Source: Alteromonas indica (lineage in GTDB: Bacteria > Pseudomonadota > Gammaproteobacteria > Enterobacterales > Alteromonadaceae). From it: a DNA stretch of 64,000 bases. The position numbers and the translations under genes are program-made. The notes beneath the pieces were generated by a model. It did not search any database and was not told the origin of the DNA. It was given only the letters and a program-made list of their open reading frames with translations. The stretch lies in NCBI GenBank assembly GCA_003056425.1, contig PYVY01000001.1, positions 186,001 through 250,000 of the forward strand, given 5' to 3'. Shown here piece after piece: positions 17,530 through 26,151 of this stretch (its first letter is position 1; each line of letters begins with the position of its first letter).

Positions 17530-18239
17530 TGGCAAATCCTTCGTTTGTATACGATCCACCAATGTCGCCTTATCTTGATATTTTATATCAGGATGAGGCT
17601 ATTATTGTGGCTAATAAGCCCAGTGGGCTGCTTAGTGTCCCTGGAAAAGCTGCCGCGCATAAAGATGCTTTGATAAACCGGGTGCAACGGGTTTATCCCA
17701 GCGCGTCGGTGGTGCATCGGCTGGATATGGCTACATCAGGTATTATGATAATGGCCATGAGCAAAGACAGTAATCGCTATCTGTCACATCAGTTTGCTAC
17801 CCGCCAAACACAAAAGCGTTATTTTGCGCGGGTTAAAGGCCGGATGACTCAACCTGGTGGAATGGTCGATTTGCCGCTGATTTGTGACTGGCCAAATCGT
17901 CCCAAACAAATGGTAGACCACCAAAAGGGTAAGTCGTCACTGACCTATTATACTGTGATCCAACGCCAAGATAACGAAACTCTGGTGGCGCTTAAACCGG
18001 TGACCGGACGTTCGCATCAGTTACGGGTGCATATGCTAGCTTTGGGCCACCCCATATTGGGGGATAGGCTATACGCCGATGCCGAGGGGAAAGCAATGGC
18101 GCCCCGTTTACAGTTACATGCGCAGACGTTGATTATCCGGCATCCGCATACCCAGCAGTGGTGTCATTTTGTGACGCCCATTCCCTTTAGTGATTATCAG
18201 CCCCCCGCCCTGGCGTTACCCGAGTATATCAACGATTAA
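17529..18239 (+). CDS. rluA: dual-specificity rRNA/tRNA pseudouridine synthase RluA
   Basis: This 236-aa enzyme should convert U746 of 23S rRNA and U32 of several tRNAs to pseudouridine. The catalytic motif is HRLDMATSG with Asp66. Other RluA landmarks are ILYQDEAIIVANKPSGLLSVPG, LPLICDWPNRPKQ and GRSHQLRVHMLALGHPILGDRLY; the DWPNRPKQ segment favours RluA over RluC or RluD. There is no S4 domain, as expected for RluA. The start at 17529 overlaps the rapA stop; an in-frame ATG at 17562 (MSPYLDIL) is an alternative that would remove 11 N-terminal residues. Confidence 0.93.
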   Translation: MANPSFVYDPPMSPYLDILYQDEAIIVANKPSGLLSVPGKAAAHKDALINRVQRVYPSASVVHRLDMATSGIMIMAMSKDSNRYLSHQFATRQTQKRYFARVKGRMTQPGGMVDLPLICDWPNRPKQMVDHQKGKSSLTYYTVIQRQDNETLVALKPVTGRSHQLRVHMLALGHPILGDRLYADAEGKAMAPRLQLHAQTLIIRHPHTQQWCHFVTPIPFSDYQPPALALPEYIND

Positions 18240-18246
18240 GTTTTGG

Positions 18247-18298
18247 TCTGCCTGGCCGATACCGTACTACCCTTTGTAGTATTTACGACCCAGGCAGA
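18247..18298 (+). promoter_or_regulatory. two-tier hairpin overlapping the ribosome-binding region of the DUF3530 gene
   Basis: TCTGCCTGG (18247-18255) pairs with CCAGGCAGA (18290-18298), enclosing a second hairpin GTACTAC / GTAGTAT (18264-18270 with 18276-18282). The right arm contains AGGCAG, the only Shine-Dalgarno-like sequence before the ATG at 18304, so folding would hide it. No T-run follows, so it is not a classical rluA terminator. A translational control element or a Rho-type 3' end are both possible. Confidence 0.5.
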
Positions 18299-18303
18299 TT
18301 GTT

Positions 18304-19137
18304 ATGCGTTTACCCCGCTTATTGATTACCGCAACGCTTAGTATGTGGGTATGTATTGGCCATGCGTCGATGCTGTCTGAAGAACTTAAAGCCCGCTATC
18401 CTGGCGAGCAGCATCTTGCCCTTAGTGCTGGCGAAGATGCGCTCACTGTGCTGCAAACCTCTTCGCGAACCACTTTACCTCGTGGCGTAGCCATTATTCT
18501 GGTGGAAACCGGTTATCAGGGGCTGACCATACCTGGCGCCTGGCAATTATCTCAGCGGATGAGTCGCTGGGGTTGGCATGTGTTGATAGCACCGGTTGAA
18601 ATTAACACCGTTGCGCAAAATACAGAAAACGGCGCACCAACTGAGATTACCCGCTTTACTGATAGCAGCCATAGCTGGGTAGATGCGAGTGGCTGGGACA
18701 CCCAGGTAATGCTTATTCTTAATGCAGCGTTTGCTGCGGTAGACAGTGAGCCTGGCTACCGACTGGTTATCAGCCAGGGTATGAGCGCCGCAAGTGTGTT
18801 GAAACTGGATGCCCAGAACAAGTTGCCAGCCACCGATTCATTGGTAACGATTGCGCCTTTTTGGCCTCAGGCCGGGTTAAACCAGCGGATTGCTCAGTAT
18901 CTAAAAGATAGCCCCACCCCGGTATTGGATATCAGTGGTGGACTGCGTAACCGATGGTCAGCACTTACCGCATCGGAACGGGCACGCCAGGCTACCGTTA
19001 ATCTCAAATTACACTACCGTCAACAAGCTATCAGCGACGATTTTGCAGGCTCATCGCTGGATACCCAACTGGGCTCAGTATTCGTTAATCAGGTGGGCAA
19101 AACCATCTATGGTTGGGTGGATTATCTGGGGTGGTAG
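18304..19137 (+). CDS. DUF3530 family secreted alpha/beta-hydrolase-like protein
   Basis: This 277-aa protein has a signal peptide (MRLPRLLITATLSMWVCIGHAS) followed by the DUF3530 pattern: RGVAIILVETGYQGLTIPGAWQLSQRMSRWGWHVLIAPV, then a ValIleSer strand (RLVISQGMSAASVL) where an alpha/beta-hydrolase would have its nucleophile elbow. The elbow here reads SQGMSA, which departs from GxSxG, so catalysis is uncertain. The end has PTPVLDISGGLRNRW and ...VNQVGKTIYGWVDYL. DUF3530 proteins are common in marine gammaproteobacteria and have no assigned function. It may share expression with rapA-rluA upstream, but the gap holds a stable hairpin. Confidence 0.7.
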   Translation: MRLPRLLITATLSMWVCIGHASMLSEELKARYPGEQHLALSAGEDALTVLQTSSRTTLPRGVAIILVETGYQGLTIPGAWQLSQRMSRWGWHVLIAPVEINTVAQNTENGAPTEITRFTDSSHSWVDASGWDTQVMLILNAAFAAVDSEPGYRLVISQGMSAASVLKLDAQNKLPATDSLVTIAPFWPQAGLNQRIAQYLKDSPTPVLDISGGLRNRWSALTASERARQATVNLKLHYRQQAISDDFAGSSLDTQLGSVFVNQVGKTIYGWVDYLGW

Positions 19138-19240
19138 CGAGGTTACCAGGCAGCGTAGCGCCGCGGGTTTTCCGCCAAATGCAAATAAGAACTTTTTTTA
19201 CTGGCATTTCAACGTTCTGTTTGTTTTACTAATAAGCAGG

Positions 19241-19627
19241 ATGAAATCGGCAAATAACAAACTATACTTGGACAAAAATAACAACATAACCGGCTCTGGC
19301 TTAGTGAAAGTAAATGCCTTTATAGATAACAAAGCGAAGCAGCTATGCTATTACCTCCGGGGTTTTTGGGGTAATCAGATTGCCTATAGCGAACTGGAAC
19401 TCTTCTTCTGGGACATCCTTGAAGAGTGGAGTCAGGTTGACTACGATTTGTCACAGCCCTATTCCAGTAAAGAGCGCGCCTTCTGGCATTTATTGCATCA
19501 AATGCATTTCTGGGATGCTGAAAAGCTGATGTACGATGATGAGCTTATTGAAGAACTTCAAGGTTGTGCAAATTACCTGGAAGGTAAAGGTGCCTGTCCG
19601 GCAGATTGCATTGGTATTCGTCCCTGA
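19241..19627 (+). CDS. conserved-looking hypothetical protein, 128 aa
   Basis: The frame is open from 18935, but the first 100 codons overlap the DUF3530 gene. The sensible start is the ATG at 19241, preceded by AAGCAGG. The protein is acidic and rich in Trp/Phe/Leu: a FIDNKAKQLCYYLRGFWG segment, then ELELFFWDILEEWSQVDYDLSQPYSSKERAFWHLLHQMHFW and the Cys-containing tail CANYLEGKGACPADC. No signal peptide or membrane helix is apparent. I do not recognise the family with certainty; it sits between DUF3530 and ampG on the same strand. Confidence 0.65.
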   Translation: MKSANNKLYLDKNNNITGSGLVKVNAFIDNKAKQLCYYLRGFWGNQIAYSELELFFWDILEEWSQVDYDLSQPYSSKERAFWHLLHQMHFWDAEKLMYDDELIEELQGCANYLEGKGACPADCIGIRP

Positions 19628-19680
19628 GACACATTATATTTTCCCTCCTGCGCTTCTCATTTGTTCTAAGCTGACCCCCT

Positions 19681-21027
19681 ATGTCGTTATTGCAACTTCT
19701 TAATGCCTACCGCGATCGTCGGTTATTAAGTATTTTTCTGTTTGGTATCTCCAGTGGTTTCCCTTTTGTCATGATAGGCTCGGTGATGTCAGCGTGGTTG
19801 TCTGACGAAGGATTATCCCGGGCCAGCATTGGCTTGTTTGGCATTATTTTTAACGTCTATGCGTTTAACTTTTTGTGGTCTCCGCTGCTTGACCGTCTTC
19901 GGCTACCCTGGTTAGGGCAGCGCCGGGGCTGGATAGTTACTATGCAACTGGCTATTGTTGGGTGCTGTATGTACATGTCGACGCTGGATGTACAAAACGC
20001 ACTGTACACCATGGCTTTACTGGGTCTACTTATCGCCATTTTCTCGGCCACCCAGGATATCGCCATAGACGCCTATCGAATTGATATTATTGCGGATAAT
20101 GAGAAAGATAAACTATCAGCAGCATCGTCACTGGCGACTGCCGGGTGGTGGACGGGTTACGGCGGGCTTGGCGCCCTCCCCTTTGTGATTGCAGACTTAC
20201 CCGGCTGGAGCTGGTCTGATATTTATTTATTGCTGGCAGGCATTATGGCCGGCATAGCGGTATTCACGCTGCTGGCAAAAGAGCCTGACATAGACCGGGC
20301 AGCGCTTGTGCAACAGGCCCAGGCCAGGTACGCACAAGCCACTAAAGGCGCCAGCACCGCGTTATCCGGGCTTATCGCCTGGCTAGCGGTTGCTTTAATT
20401 GAGCCTTTTCGCGAATTTTTCAGCCGCAATGGGGTCCGGCTGGCTTTATCAATTTTGGCATTTATTTTCCTGTTCAAGCTCGGTGAAGCCTTTTTGGGCC
20501 GTATGAGTATTGTGTTCTATAAAGAAGTTGGGTTCAGCAATACTGATATTGGCTATTATTCCAAACTGCTGAACTGGTGGGTTACCATTATATTTTCGGT
20601 GATCGGTGGCCTGATGAATATTCGCTACGGTATTTATCGCGGGTTATTCATCGCGGGTCTGGCGATGGCGGCCAGCAACCTTATGTTTGCCTGGATTGCT
20701 GAGGTGGGGCCCAGCAAAGGCTTATTTGCTGCGACCATTATCGTAGATGGGTTTACCTCAGCATGGAGTACAGTGGCTATGGTAGCGTTTATCAGTTTAA
20801 TGTGTAATCGCACCTTTTCGGCGTCACAGTATGCGCTGATGGCATCGCTTAGTGTTGCAGGAAAAAATACTCTGGCCACCAGCAGCGGCTGGATAGTCGA
20901 TAGCCTCAATGGTAACTGGAGTTTATTCTTTATTTTAACGGCGGTGATGGTAACACCGGGGCTGCTTTTTTTGCGGACACTGCGGCAAGATATTGCTATC
21001 GCAGAAAAAAACGCGGCAAAAATGTAA
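19681..21027 (+). CDS. ampG: AmpG-type muropeptide permease (MFS)
   Basis: This 448-aa, roughly 12-helix inner-membrane transporter is expected to import GlcNAc-anhydro-muropeptides for cell-wall recycling. The family opening is clear: RRLLSIFLFGISSGFPFVMIGSVMSAWLSDEGLS, then YAFNFLWSPLLDRLRLPWLGQRRGW, and ATQDIAIDAYRIDII, the most characteristic AmpG motif. Later helices include FYKEVGFSNTDIGYYSK and the end-of-fold FSASQYALMASLSVAGK. No ampD, nagZ or beta-lactamase gene is nearby. Several AmpG paralogues are usual in this group, so the substrate is inferred from family only. Confidence 0.85.
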   Translation: MSLLQLLNAYRDRRLLSIFLFGISSGFPFVMIGSVMSAWLSDEGLSRASIGLFGIIFNVYAFNFLWSPLLDRLRLPWLGQRRGWIVTMQLAIVGCCMYMSTLDVQNALYTMALLGLLIAIFSATQDIAIDAYRIDIIADNEKDKLSAASSLATAGWWTGYGGLGALPFVIADLPGWSWSDIYLLLAGIMAGIAVFTLLAKEPDIDRAALVQQAQARYAQATKGASTALSGLIAWLAVALIEPFREFFSRNGVRLALSILAFIFLFKLGEAFLGRMSIVFYKEVGFSNTDIGYYSKLLNWWVTIIFSVIGGLMNIRYGIYRGLFIAGLAMAASNLMFAWIAEVGPSKGLFAATIIVDGFTSAWSTVAMVAFISLMCNRTFSASQYALMASLSVAGKNTLATSSGWIVDSLNGNWSLFFILTAVMVTPGLLFLRTLRQDIAIAEKNAAKM

Positions 21028-21090
21028 TTTGGAAAACCGCAAAATATTACCTATCTTTGTTAAATAGGATTTTTACCCGCCAGGAAAACA

Positions 21091-23271
21091 ATGATAACGG
21101 TAAGTCAGCTCAAGCAAACCATCGCCCGCACCTACCGGCTTGGTTTCGGTATTATTGCGATCATTATCACGGTATTTTTCGGCTACAACTATTATCAAAT
21201 TACCTCTATTGACCTGCAACCGGCCATTATCAATATTGCCGGTAAACAGCGTATGCTGTCGCAACGTATAGCACTGATAGAGAGCTTATTGTTAAACGAG
21301 CCTAATCATGCAAAAGTTGCTATTTTAAAAGCTGAACTTAGCAGTCGAGCGCAGGAATTCGCTGATAATCATGAAATTCTGGTCGGCCGTCAGCCCCGCG
21401 ATAACCAACTAAATATATTGCCGGCGGTGATTGAAGAACATTATTTCGGCGGCCGTCAGCCGTTAGATACCCAGGTAAGGGTGTATGCCGAACGCGCTTT
21501 ACGCATGGCCTCTGAAACAGATATTACCCGCTACCCACCTTTATCAATTGATGAAATAACCGAGCTGTTATGGCGCTTAGACAAATCAGTCAGTTTATTT
21601 GAAGCCCGCTTAGGTAATGCTTTTGAAAAAGAAAAACGGCTAACCATTTTAGCGTATGTACTCATGCTGATAACGATGTTAATCACCGTTTTTAAATTAT
21701 TCAGACCAGTTGAAAAGCTGATGTTCGAGCAACATGACTTTGCCCTTGATGCGCATTATGATGCAGCCCAACAAAAGCGCGAGGCAAGAGAAGCCGCCAT
21801 TGCTAAACAGCTGTTTTTAGCCCGCATGAGTCATGAGTTCAGAACGCCTATTGCCTCTATGATTGGCGCGTTAGAGTTACTGCCTAATATGCTGGATAAA
21901 CAAAAAGAACTTACGGCAAAAGCCACGCAAGCTTGTCATCAGTTACTGAGCCTGACCAATAACCTGGTAGACACAATGGCAAGCGCCGAAATTCAGCAGG
22001 AACGCGCCGGCCAGCCATTTGATCTGATTCGACTAATCGATGAATGTATCAGTGTGTATTCCTACCAGTGTAAACAACAAGGCCTGACCTTAAGTATTAA
22101 GGGCAGTGAAACACTTCCTCAGTACGTATTTGGCCCGCCTGTGGCACTCTCTAAAAGCATAAAAAACGTACTAGATAATGCGGTTAAGTTCACCCATAGT
22201 GGCGCGGTAACCGTGACTCTTGCAATGGCCGCAAAAGATGAACGTAATGTTATTACAGTCACCGTTACCGACACTGGCCCCGGCATCCCGACCGGCGAGC
22301 AACCTTTCATCTTTGATTCCTTTTTTCGCGGCGAACAAGCACGTAAAAACAACTGCCCCGGCGCCGGCGTGGGGCTTGGCGTAGCAAAGCTGCAATTGGA
22401 AGCAAATGGCGGTAAGCTTGAGCTGGTGCGCTCCGATAAAAATGGCACAACATTTATGCTGTCCATTGGATTGCAAATAGCGGAAAGTGAACAGACCGGT
22501 GTGGTGGCCCGCCAGCCCGGCCACTTTGCTGTCATCGATGATATCGAAATTTCGCGTCAACACTTGAGCAACCTGATTAAATCCCAGGGTTTTTCCGTGG
22601 ATACTTTTAGCTCCGGCGCGGAGCTGCTTACCCGGCAAAGCGATATTAAACAGTACAATGGCATTGTAATGGACTATTTTATGCCTGGCTTATCGGGTAT
22701 GGAATTATCTACCAATCTGCAGGCTATGTACGCTGATGCTGTGCCGCCCATTATCTTTATTTCCGCCACCCCGGACATAGCCAACCTGGTGCATGGCTCC
22801 AATTTGCAAATATGGCAGACCTTCGTTAAACCGGTAGACCGAAACCGGTTTGTGGATGCGTTACACCACCTGGCTTCCAGTACGGCATTTAAAGGGGTGG
22901 AACAACGCGAGGCTGACATTCTGGTGGTAGAAGATGAGCCTATCAATCAGGAAATATTAAAAGCCATGGTGGAAAACTTAGGCTATAAGTGTTGGGTGGC
23001 CTCTACCGCAGAAGAAGCACTCAATGCCACCCTTAAGCGGCGTTTTGATGTGATTTTGCTGGATATCAATTTACCGGATCAAAGCGGTCTGCAGGTAGCT
23101 GAGCAAATCAGGCTGAACGGAACTACCACACCTCTTATCGCCGTAACCGCCCATGCTTATGAGGCCGATCGTGAAGCTACCCGTTTGGCCGGCATCCGCT
23201 ACCATCTGATAAAGCCGGTCGCATATCAGGAGTTGCGCCATACGCTGAAGCAGGCATTACTGATTCGCTAA
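21091..23271 (+). CDS. hybrid sensor histidine kinase with PilJ/NarX-type sensor and two receiver domains
   Basis: This is a 726-aa membrane kinase. TM1 (about 18-36) and TM2 (about 184-203) enclose a periplasmic all-helical domain opening with INIAGKQRMLSQRIA, the P-box-like motif of the type IV pili methyl-accepting transducer N-terminal domain and NarX/NarQ sensors. The cytosolic part has a HisKA box (LFLARMSHEFRTPIAS, His near 248), an ATPase (NVLDNAVKFT; DTGPGIP; GVGLGVAKLQ), a receiver with VMDYFMPG, and a second receiver with VVEDEPINQE and LLDINLPDQSG. Both receivers keep their Asp and KP motifs. There is no Hpt domain, so a separate phosphotransfer partner is needed. It is convergent with the cyclase/CheC pair. 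Confidence 0.9.
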   Translation: MITVSQLKQTIARTYRLGFGIIAIIITVFFGYNYYQITSIDLQPAIINIAGKQRMLSQRIALIESLLLNEPNHAKVAILKAELSSRAQEFADNHEILVGRQPRDNQLNILPAVIEEHYFGGRQPLDTQVRVYAERALRMASETDITRYPPLSIDEITELLWRLDKSVSLFEARLGNAFEKEKRLTILAYVLMLITMLITVFKLFRPVEKLMFEQHDFALDAHYDAAQQKREAREAAIAKQLFLARMSHEFRTPIASMIGALELLPNMLDKQKELTAKATQACHQLLSLTNNLVDTMASAEIQQERAGQPFDLIRLIDECISVYSYQCKQQGLTLSIKGSETLPQYVFGPPVALSKSIKNVLDNAVKFTHSGAVTVTLAMAAKDERNVITVTVTDTGPGIPTGEQPFIFDSFFRGEQARKNNCPGAGVGLGVAKLQLEANGGKLELVRSDKNGTTFMLSIGLQIAESEQTGVVARQPGHFAVIDDIEISRQHLSNLIKSQGFSVDTFSSGAELLTRQSDIKQYNGIVMDYFMPGLSGMELSTNLQAMYADAVPPIIFISATPDIANLVHGSNLQIWQTFVKPVDRNRFVDALHHLASSTAFKGVEQREADILVVEDEPINQEILKAMVENLGYKCWVASTAEEALNATLKRRFDVILLDINLPDQSGLQVAEQIRLNGTTTPLIAVTAHAYEADREATRLAGIRYHLIKPVAYQELRHTLKQALLIR

Positions 23272-23326
23272 AACACTGCTGCGCCGCAGTAGGTCAAACC
23301 GATAACGTTTGGCGCAACTGTTGTTT

Positions 23327-24286
23327 TCAGTCTTCTTCGTTATACACAATGGCCAGATTGCGGCCACTGGCTTTGGCATCGTAAAGCGCCATGTCTGCTT
23401 GCTCCAACCACGCCATAGCAGAGGTCACTTCGTGGTCAAACGGGGCCAGCCCAAGGCTTACTGTAAAGCGTATAGGCTGGTCATCGTGTAGCACTGTGGC
23501 CGCTTCGGCAGCCAGCCGAATTCGCTCGGCTACTAAGTGGGCTTGCTGCGCATTGGCATCAGGTAGTACCAATGCAAATTCCTCTCCCCCGTAGCGTCCG
23601 GCCAGGTCGGTTTCACGTATGCATTGGTTGATTAGCCCGGCCAGGGTCTGAATCACTTTATCGCCGGCCTGATGACCGTACGTATCGTTAATTTTTTTGA
23701 AATGGTCGATATCCAGCATGACTGCGGCTACCTCAGCATCGCGGCGCTTATAAAGTTTGAAAATGCTATCAAACCGTTCCTGCCAGTAACGTCGGTTATA
23801 CAACCCAGTCATGCCGTCTACCCGGCTCATGTATTCGAGTTCTTCGTTCAGCCGCTCTACTCGCAGTTTACCCAAAGCTTGATCTGTCACGTCGTACACC
23901 AGCATACATAATTGCTTGGTTTGGCCGTTATCGCAGGTTAACGGAAACATAGTGACATTTTGGTACATACAGGCTGAATCTGAGGTAATTGGCCGGTTGG
24001 AACCGAAACGAAATAAATACGGCCGTTGTTCCCAAATTAAAAAAACCGGCGTTTGTAAATTGAATACCGGCTCCGCTTTCGCCCGCAGCCAGCTTTCGTC
24101 AATATCGTCAAAATGGTGGAACAACGACTGACCACAAATTTGCGCCGGGCGAATATCAGAATGGTTTTCCATGAACTGATTCCAGACTTCAACTCTGAAA
24201 TTCTCATCCAGCACAACAATACCCACCTCTATTGAGCTAAGTAATTCCTGCTGCCAGTTCACCGCCGCAGCGTAATTGCGTGTCAT
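23327..24286 (-). CDS. PAS-GGDEF diguanylate cyclase
   Basis: This 319-aa cytosolic protein has a PAS-like N-terminus (LLSSIEVGIVVLDENFRVEVWNQFMENHS, residues 15-43) and a C-terminal GGDEF domain. The active loop is G233-GEEF237, preceded at five residues by R224-E-T-D227, an intact RxxD product-inhibition site, so feedback by c-di-GMP is expected. Other conserved GGDEF pieces are DGMTGLYNRRYWQE and LDIDHFKKINDTYGHQAGD. Its ATG overlaps the stop of the receiver-CheC gene (ATGA), so the two are co-translated and probably act on one signal. It should make c-di-GMP from GTP. Confidence 0.92.
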   Translation of the reverse strand: MTRNYAAAVNWQQELLSSIEVGIVVLDENFRVEVWNQFMENHSDIRPAQICGQSLFHHFDDIDESWLRAKAEPVFNLQTPVFLIWEQRPYLFRFGSNRPITSDSACMYQNVTMFPLTCDNGQTKQLCMLVYDVTDQALGKLRVERLNEELEYMSRVDGMTGLYNRRYWQERFDSIFKLYKRRDAEVAAVMLDIDHFKKINDTYGHQAGDKVIQTLAGLINQCIRETDLAGRYGGEEFALVLPDANAQQAHLVAERIRLAAEAATVLHDDQPIRFTVSLGLAPFDHEVTSAMAWLEQADMALYDAKASGRNLAIVYNEED

Positions 24287-25305
24287 ATGGCCTCCTGCCC
24301 TAACAACATCAGCCGGGTATAAATCTTTTCCATGGCATCGTCGGGAAACAACAATAATAAGTCAAAACTGATATCACGACTTTTGATAGCATACGCTATC
24401 TCTACGGCCATCACCTTACTCCAGCGCGAGATATTGTCGCTAAGCAACACATCCAGCCCACGATGGCGGCCCAATAATTCTGGCTGACTATGGCTGAAAT
24501 TCACATTCAGTTGGTCGGATAGCGCATTTAAACAGGCGCCGGTCAAAATGTTCGACACATCCATCAATGCTTCAAGCTGTAATTGAATATCATCGGCTTT
24601 ACCACGGTATTGCAATAGCTCAATAATATTATGGGTATTAGTGTCGTTAAAGATCACCAGGGCTTCGCCTTTAATACCGGCACTCACAAACCCTTTAGAT
24701 ACCGCGGAGACGCTTTCATTATGCTGTATTTCAGCAATCGCCATATGCAGCTCATTGCTTTCGATTAGATTGACATTGGGGATTGGTAAGTCAATAAACT
24801 CGCCCAGGAGTTTAGCCAGGTTTTCGCCCGCCCGGCCCATGGCGACATTAACCAGTTCGCGATAAGCATCCAGCTTGTCTTCAGCGGTACTGTCGCTGGC
24901 GCAAAGCCGCTTTGACGCCGGTTCAGGTGCCGCCTGTCCGTTATAGATACCGTATTGGCTTAGTAATTCACACAGGCGGGGGTTATCGATAGGTTTGCGG
25001 ATAAAATCCAGCGCCCCCATGCTAATCATACGTTTTCGTGCTTGCTCCTGAACATCGCCGGAAACCACTATCACCAAACAGGGCAAATCTTCTTCGCGAA
25101 TGACCTGCATGGTTTGATAGCCGTCCATTATCGGCATATTTAAATCCAGAAACACCACATCGGCCTTGCCTTGGCGAATTGCAGTAATGGCTTCTTCACC
25201 ATTACTGGCAAACGACAACGCCACATCCCAACCTTCGGGTATAGCGCGAGCCATCTGCTTGCGGGCAAAACCGGAATCATCGCAGATAAGCACGGGCGTG
25301 GTCAT
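24283..25305 (-). CDS. response regulator fused to a CheC-type phosphatase domain
   Basis: This is a 340-aa, two-domain protein. Residues 1-120 form a receiver: acidic pocket DD (9-10), phospho-acceptor D54 in VFLDLNMPIMDG, and K104 in FIRKPID. From about residue 144 comes a CheC domain. The first half has the consensus [D/S]x3Ex2N(x22)P exactly (D146, E150, N153, P176). The second repeat is E245, D249, N252, P275, with acidic residues swapped, so one or both sites may dephosphorylate CheY-like proteins. There is no DNA-binding domain. It precedes a diguanylate cyclase with an ATGA overlap and lies just downstream of thyA. Confidence 0.85.
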   Translation of the reverse strand: MTTPVLICDDSGFARKQMARAIPEGWDVALSFASNGEEAITAIRQGKADVVFLDLNMPIMDGYQTMQVIREEDLPCLVIVVSGDVQEQARKRMISMGALDFIRKPIDNPRLCELLSQYGIYNGQAAPEPASKRLCASDSTAEDKLDAYRELVNVAMGRAGENLAKLLGEFIDLPIPNVNLIESNELHMAIAEIQHNESVSAVSKGFVSAGIKGEALVIFNDTNTHNIIELLQYRGKADDIQLQLEALMDVSNILTGACLNALSDQLNVNFSHSQPELLGRHRGLDVLLSDNISRWSKVMAVEIAYAIKSRDISFDLLLLFPDDAMEKIYTRLMLLGQEAI

Positions 25306-25317
25306 CTAGCAAACTCC

Positions 25318-26151
25318 TTAAATAGCAACCGGCGCTTTGATATGCGGATGAGCCTGGTAATCTTGCAGGCTAAAATCGTCAAAGCAAAATGCAGATAAAT
25401 CCTTTACCTGCGGGTTGATGTGCATAGTTGGCCGGGCAAATGGCACCCGGGATAATTGAGTATCGGCCTGCTCTAAATGGTTTACATACAGGTGCGCATC
25501 GCCCAGGGTGTGGATAAATTCACCGGGTTCGAGGTCACATACCTGCGCAACCATCATGGTCAGCAATGCATAACTGGCGATATTAAACGGCACGCCCAAA
25601 AAGACATCGCCGCTACGCTGGTATAACTGGCAAGATAGTTTGCCTTCCAGCACATAGAATTGGAACATCGTATGACACGGCGGTAGCGCCTGCAAGCCTT
25701 TCGCTGCGTTGGCTTTTGGCGAAATACTACTATCCGGCAATACTGCGGGGTTCCAGGCACTGACTATCAGGCGCCGCGAGTCTGGGTTGGTTTTGATTTG
25801 TTCCACAACCTGGCTAATTTGGTCAATGGTGGCCCCGTCGGGTGCAGGCCAGCTTCGCCATTGGGCACCATAGACCGGGCCCAGCTCACCCTCATCGGTA
25901 GCCCACTCATCCCAGATAGACACACCATGCTGTTTAAGATAGGCGGTATTCGTCTCGCCTTTTAAAAACCACAACAGCTCATGAATAATGGATTTAAGAT
26001 GGCATTTTTTGGTGGTAACAAGGGGAAAGCCCTGTTGTAGATCAAACCGCATTTGATAGCCAAAAACACTTAACGTACCGGTACCAGTCCGATCTTCTTT
26101 TTTGATGCCGTGCTCGCGCACATGCTGCATGAGTTGCAAATATTCTTTCAT
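25318..26151 (-). CDS. thyA: thymidylate synthase ThyA
   Basis: This 277-aa enzyme converts dUMP to dTMP using methylene-tetrahydrofolate. The start at 26151 ([15 protein letters not shown]) overlaps the lgt stop as ATGA and aligns with E. coli ThyA, whereas the frame runs 35 codons further into lgt. Motifs are the [12 protein letters not shown] loop, PLVTTKK, the catalytic ALPPCH (C159) and the downstream [14 protein letters not shown] and [12 protein letters not shown]. Compared with E. coli there is an insertion of about a dozen residues just before the active-site Cys ([16 protein letters not shown]). It completes the rppH-ptsP-TSUP-lgt-thyA operon and supplies folate oxidation matched by folA at 48 kb. 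Confidence 0.95.
   Translation of the reverse strand: MKEYLQLMQHVREHGIKKEDRTGTGTLSVFGYQMRFDLQQGFPLVTTKKCHLKSIIHELLWFLKGETNTAYLKQHGVSIWDEWATDEGELGPVYGAQWRSWPAPDGATIDQISQVVEQIKTNPDSRRLIVSAWNPAVLPDSSISPKANAAKGLQALPPCHTMFQFYVLEGKLSCQLYQRSGDVFLGVPFNIASYALLTMMVAQVCDLEPGEFIHTLGDAHLYVNHLEQADTQLSRVPFARPTMHINPQVKDLSAFCFDDFSLQDYQAHPHIKAPVAI

Noticed and set aside
22119-22638. Two overlapping minus-strand frames of 138 and 155 codons in the hybrid kinase
   Set aside because: Both are antisense to the kinase ATPase domain and lack any recognisable protein character.
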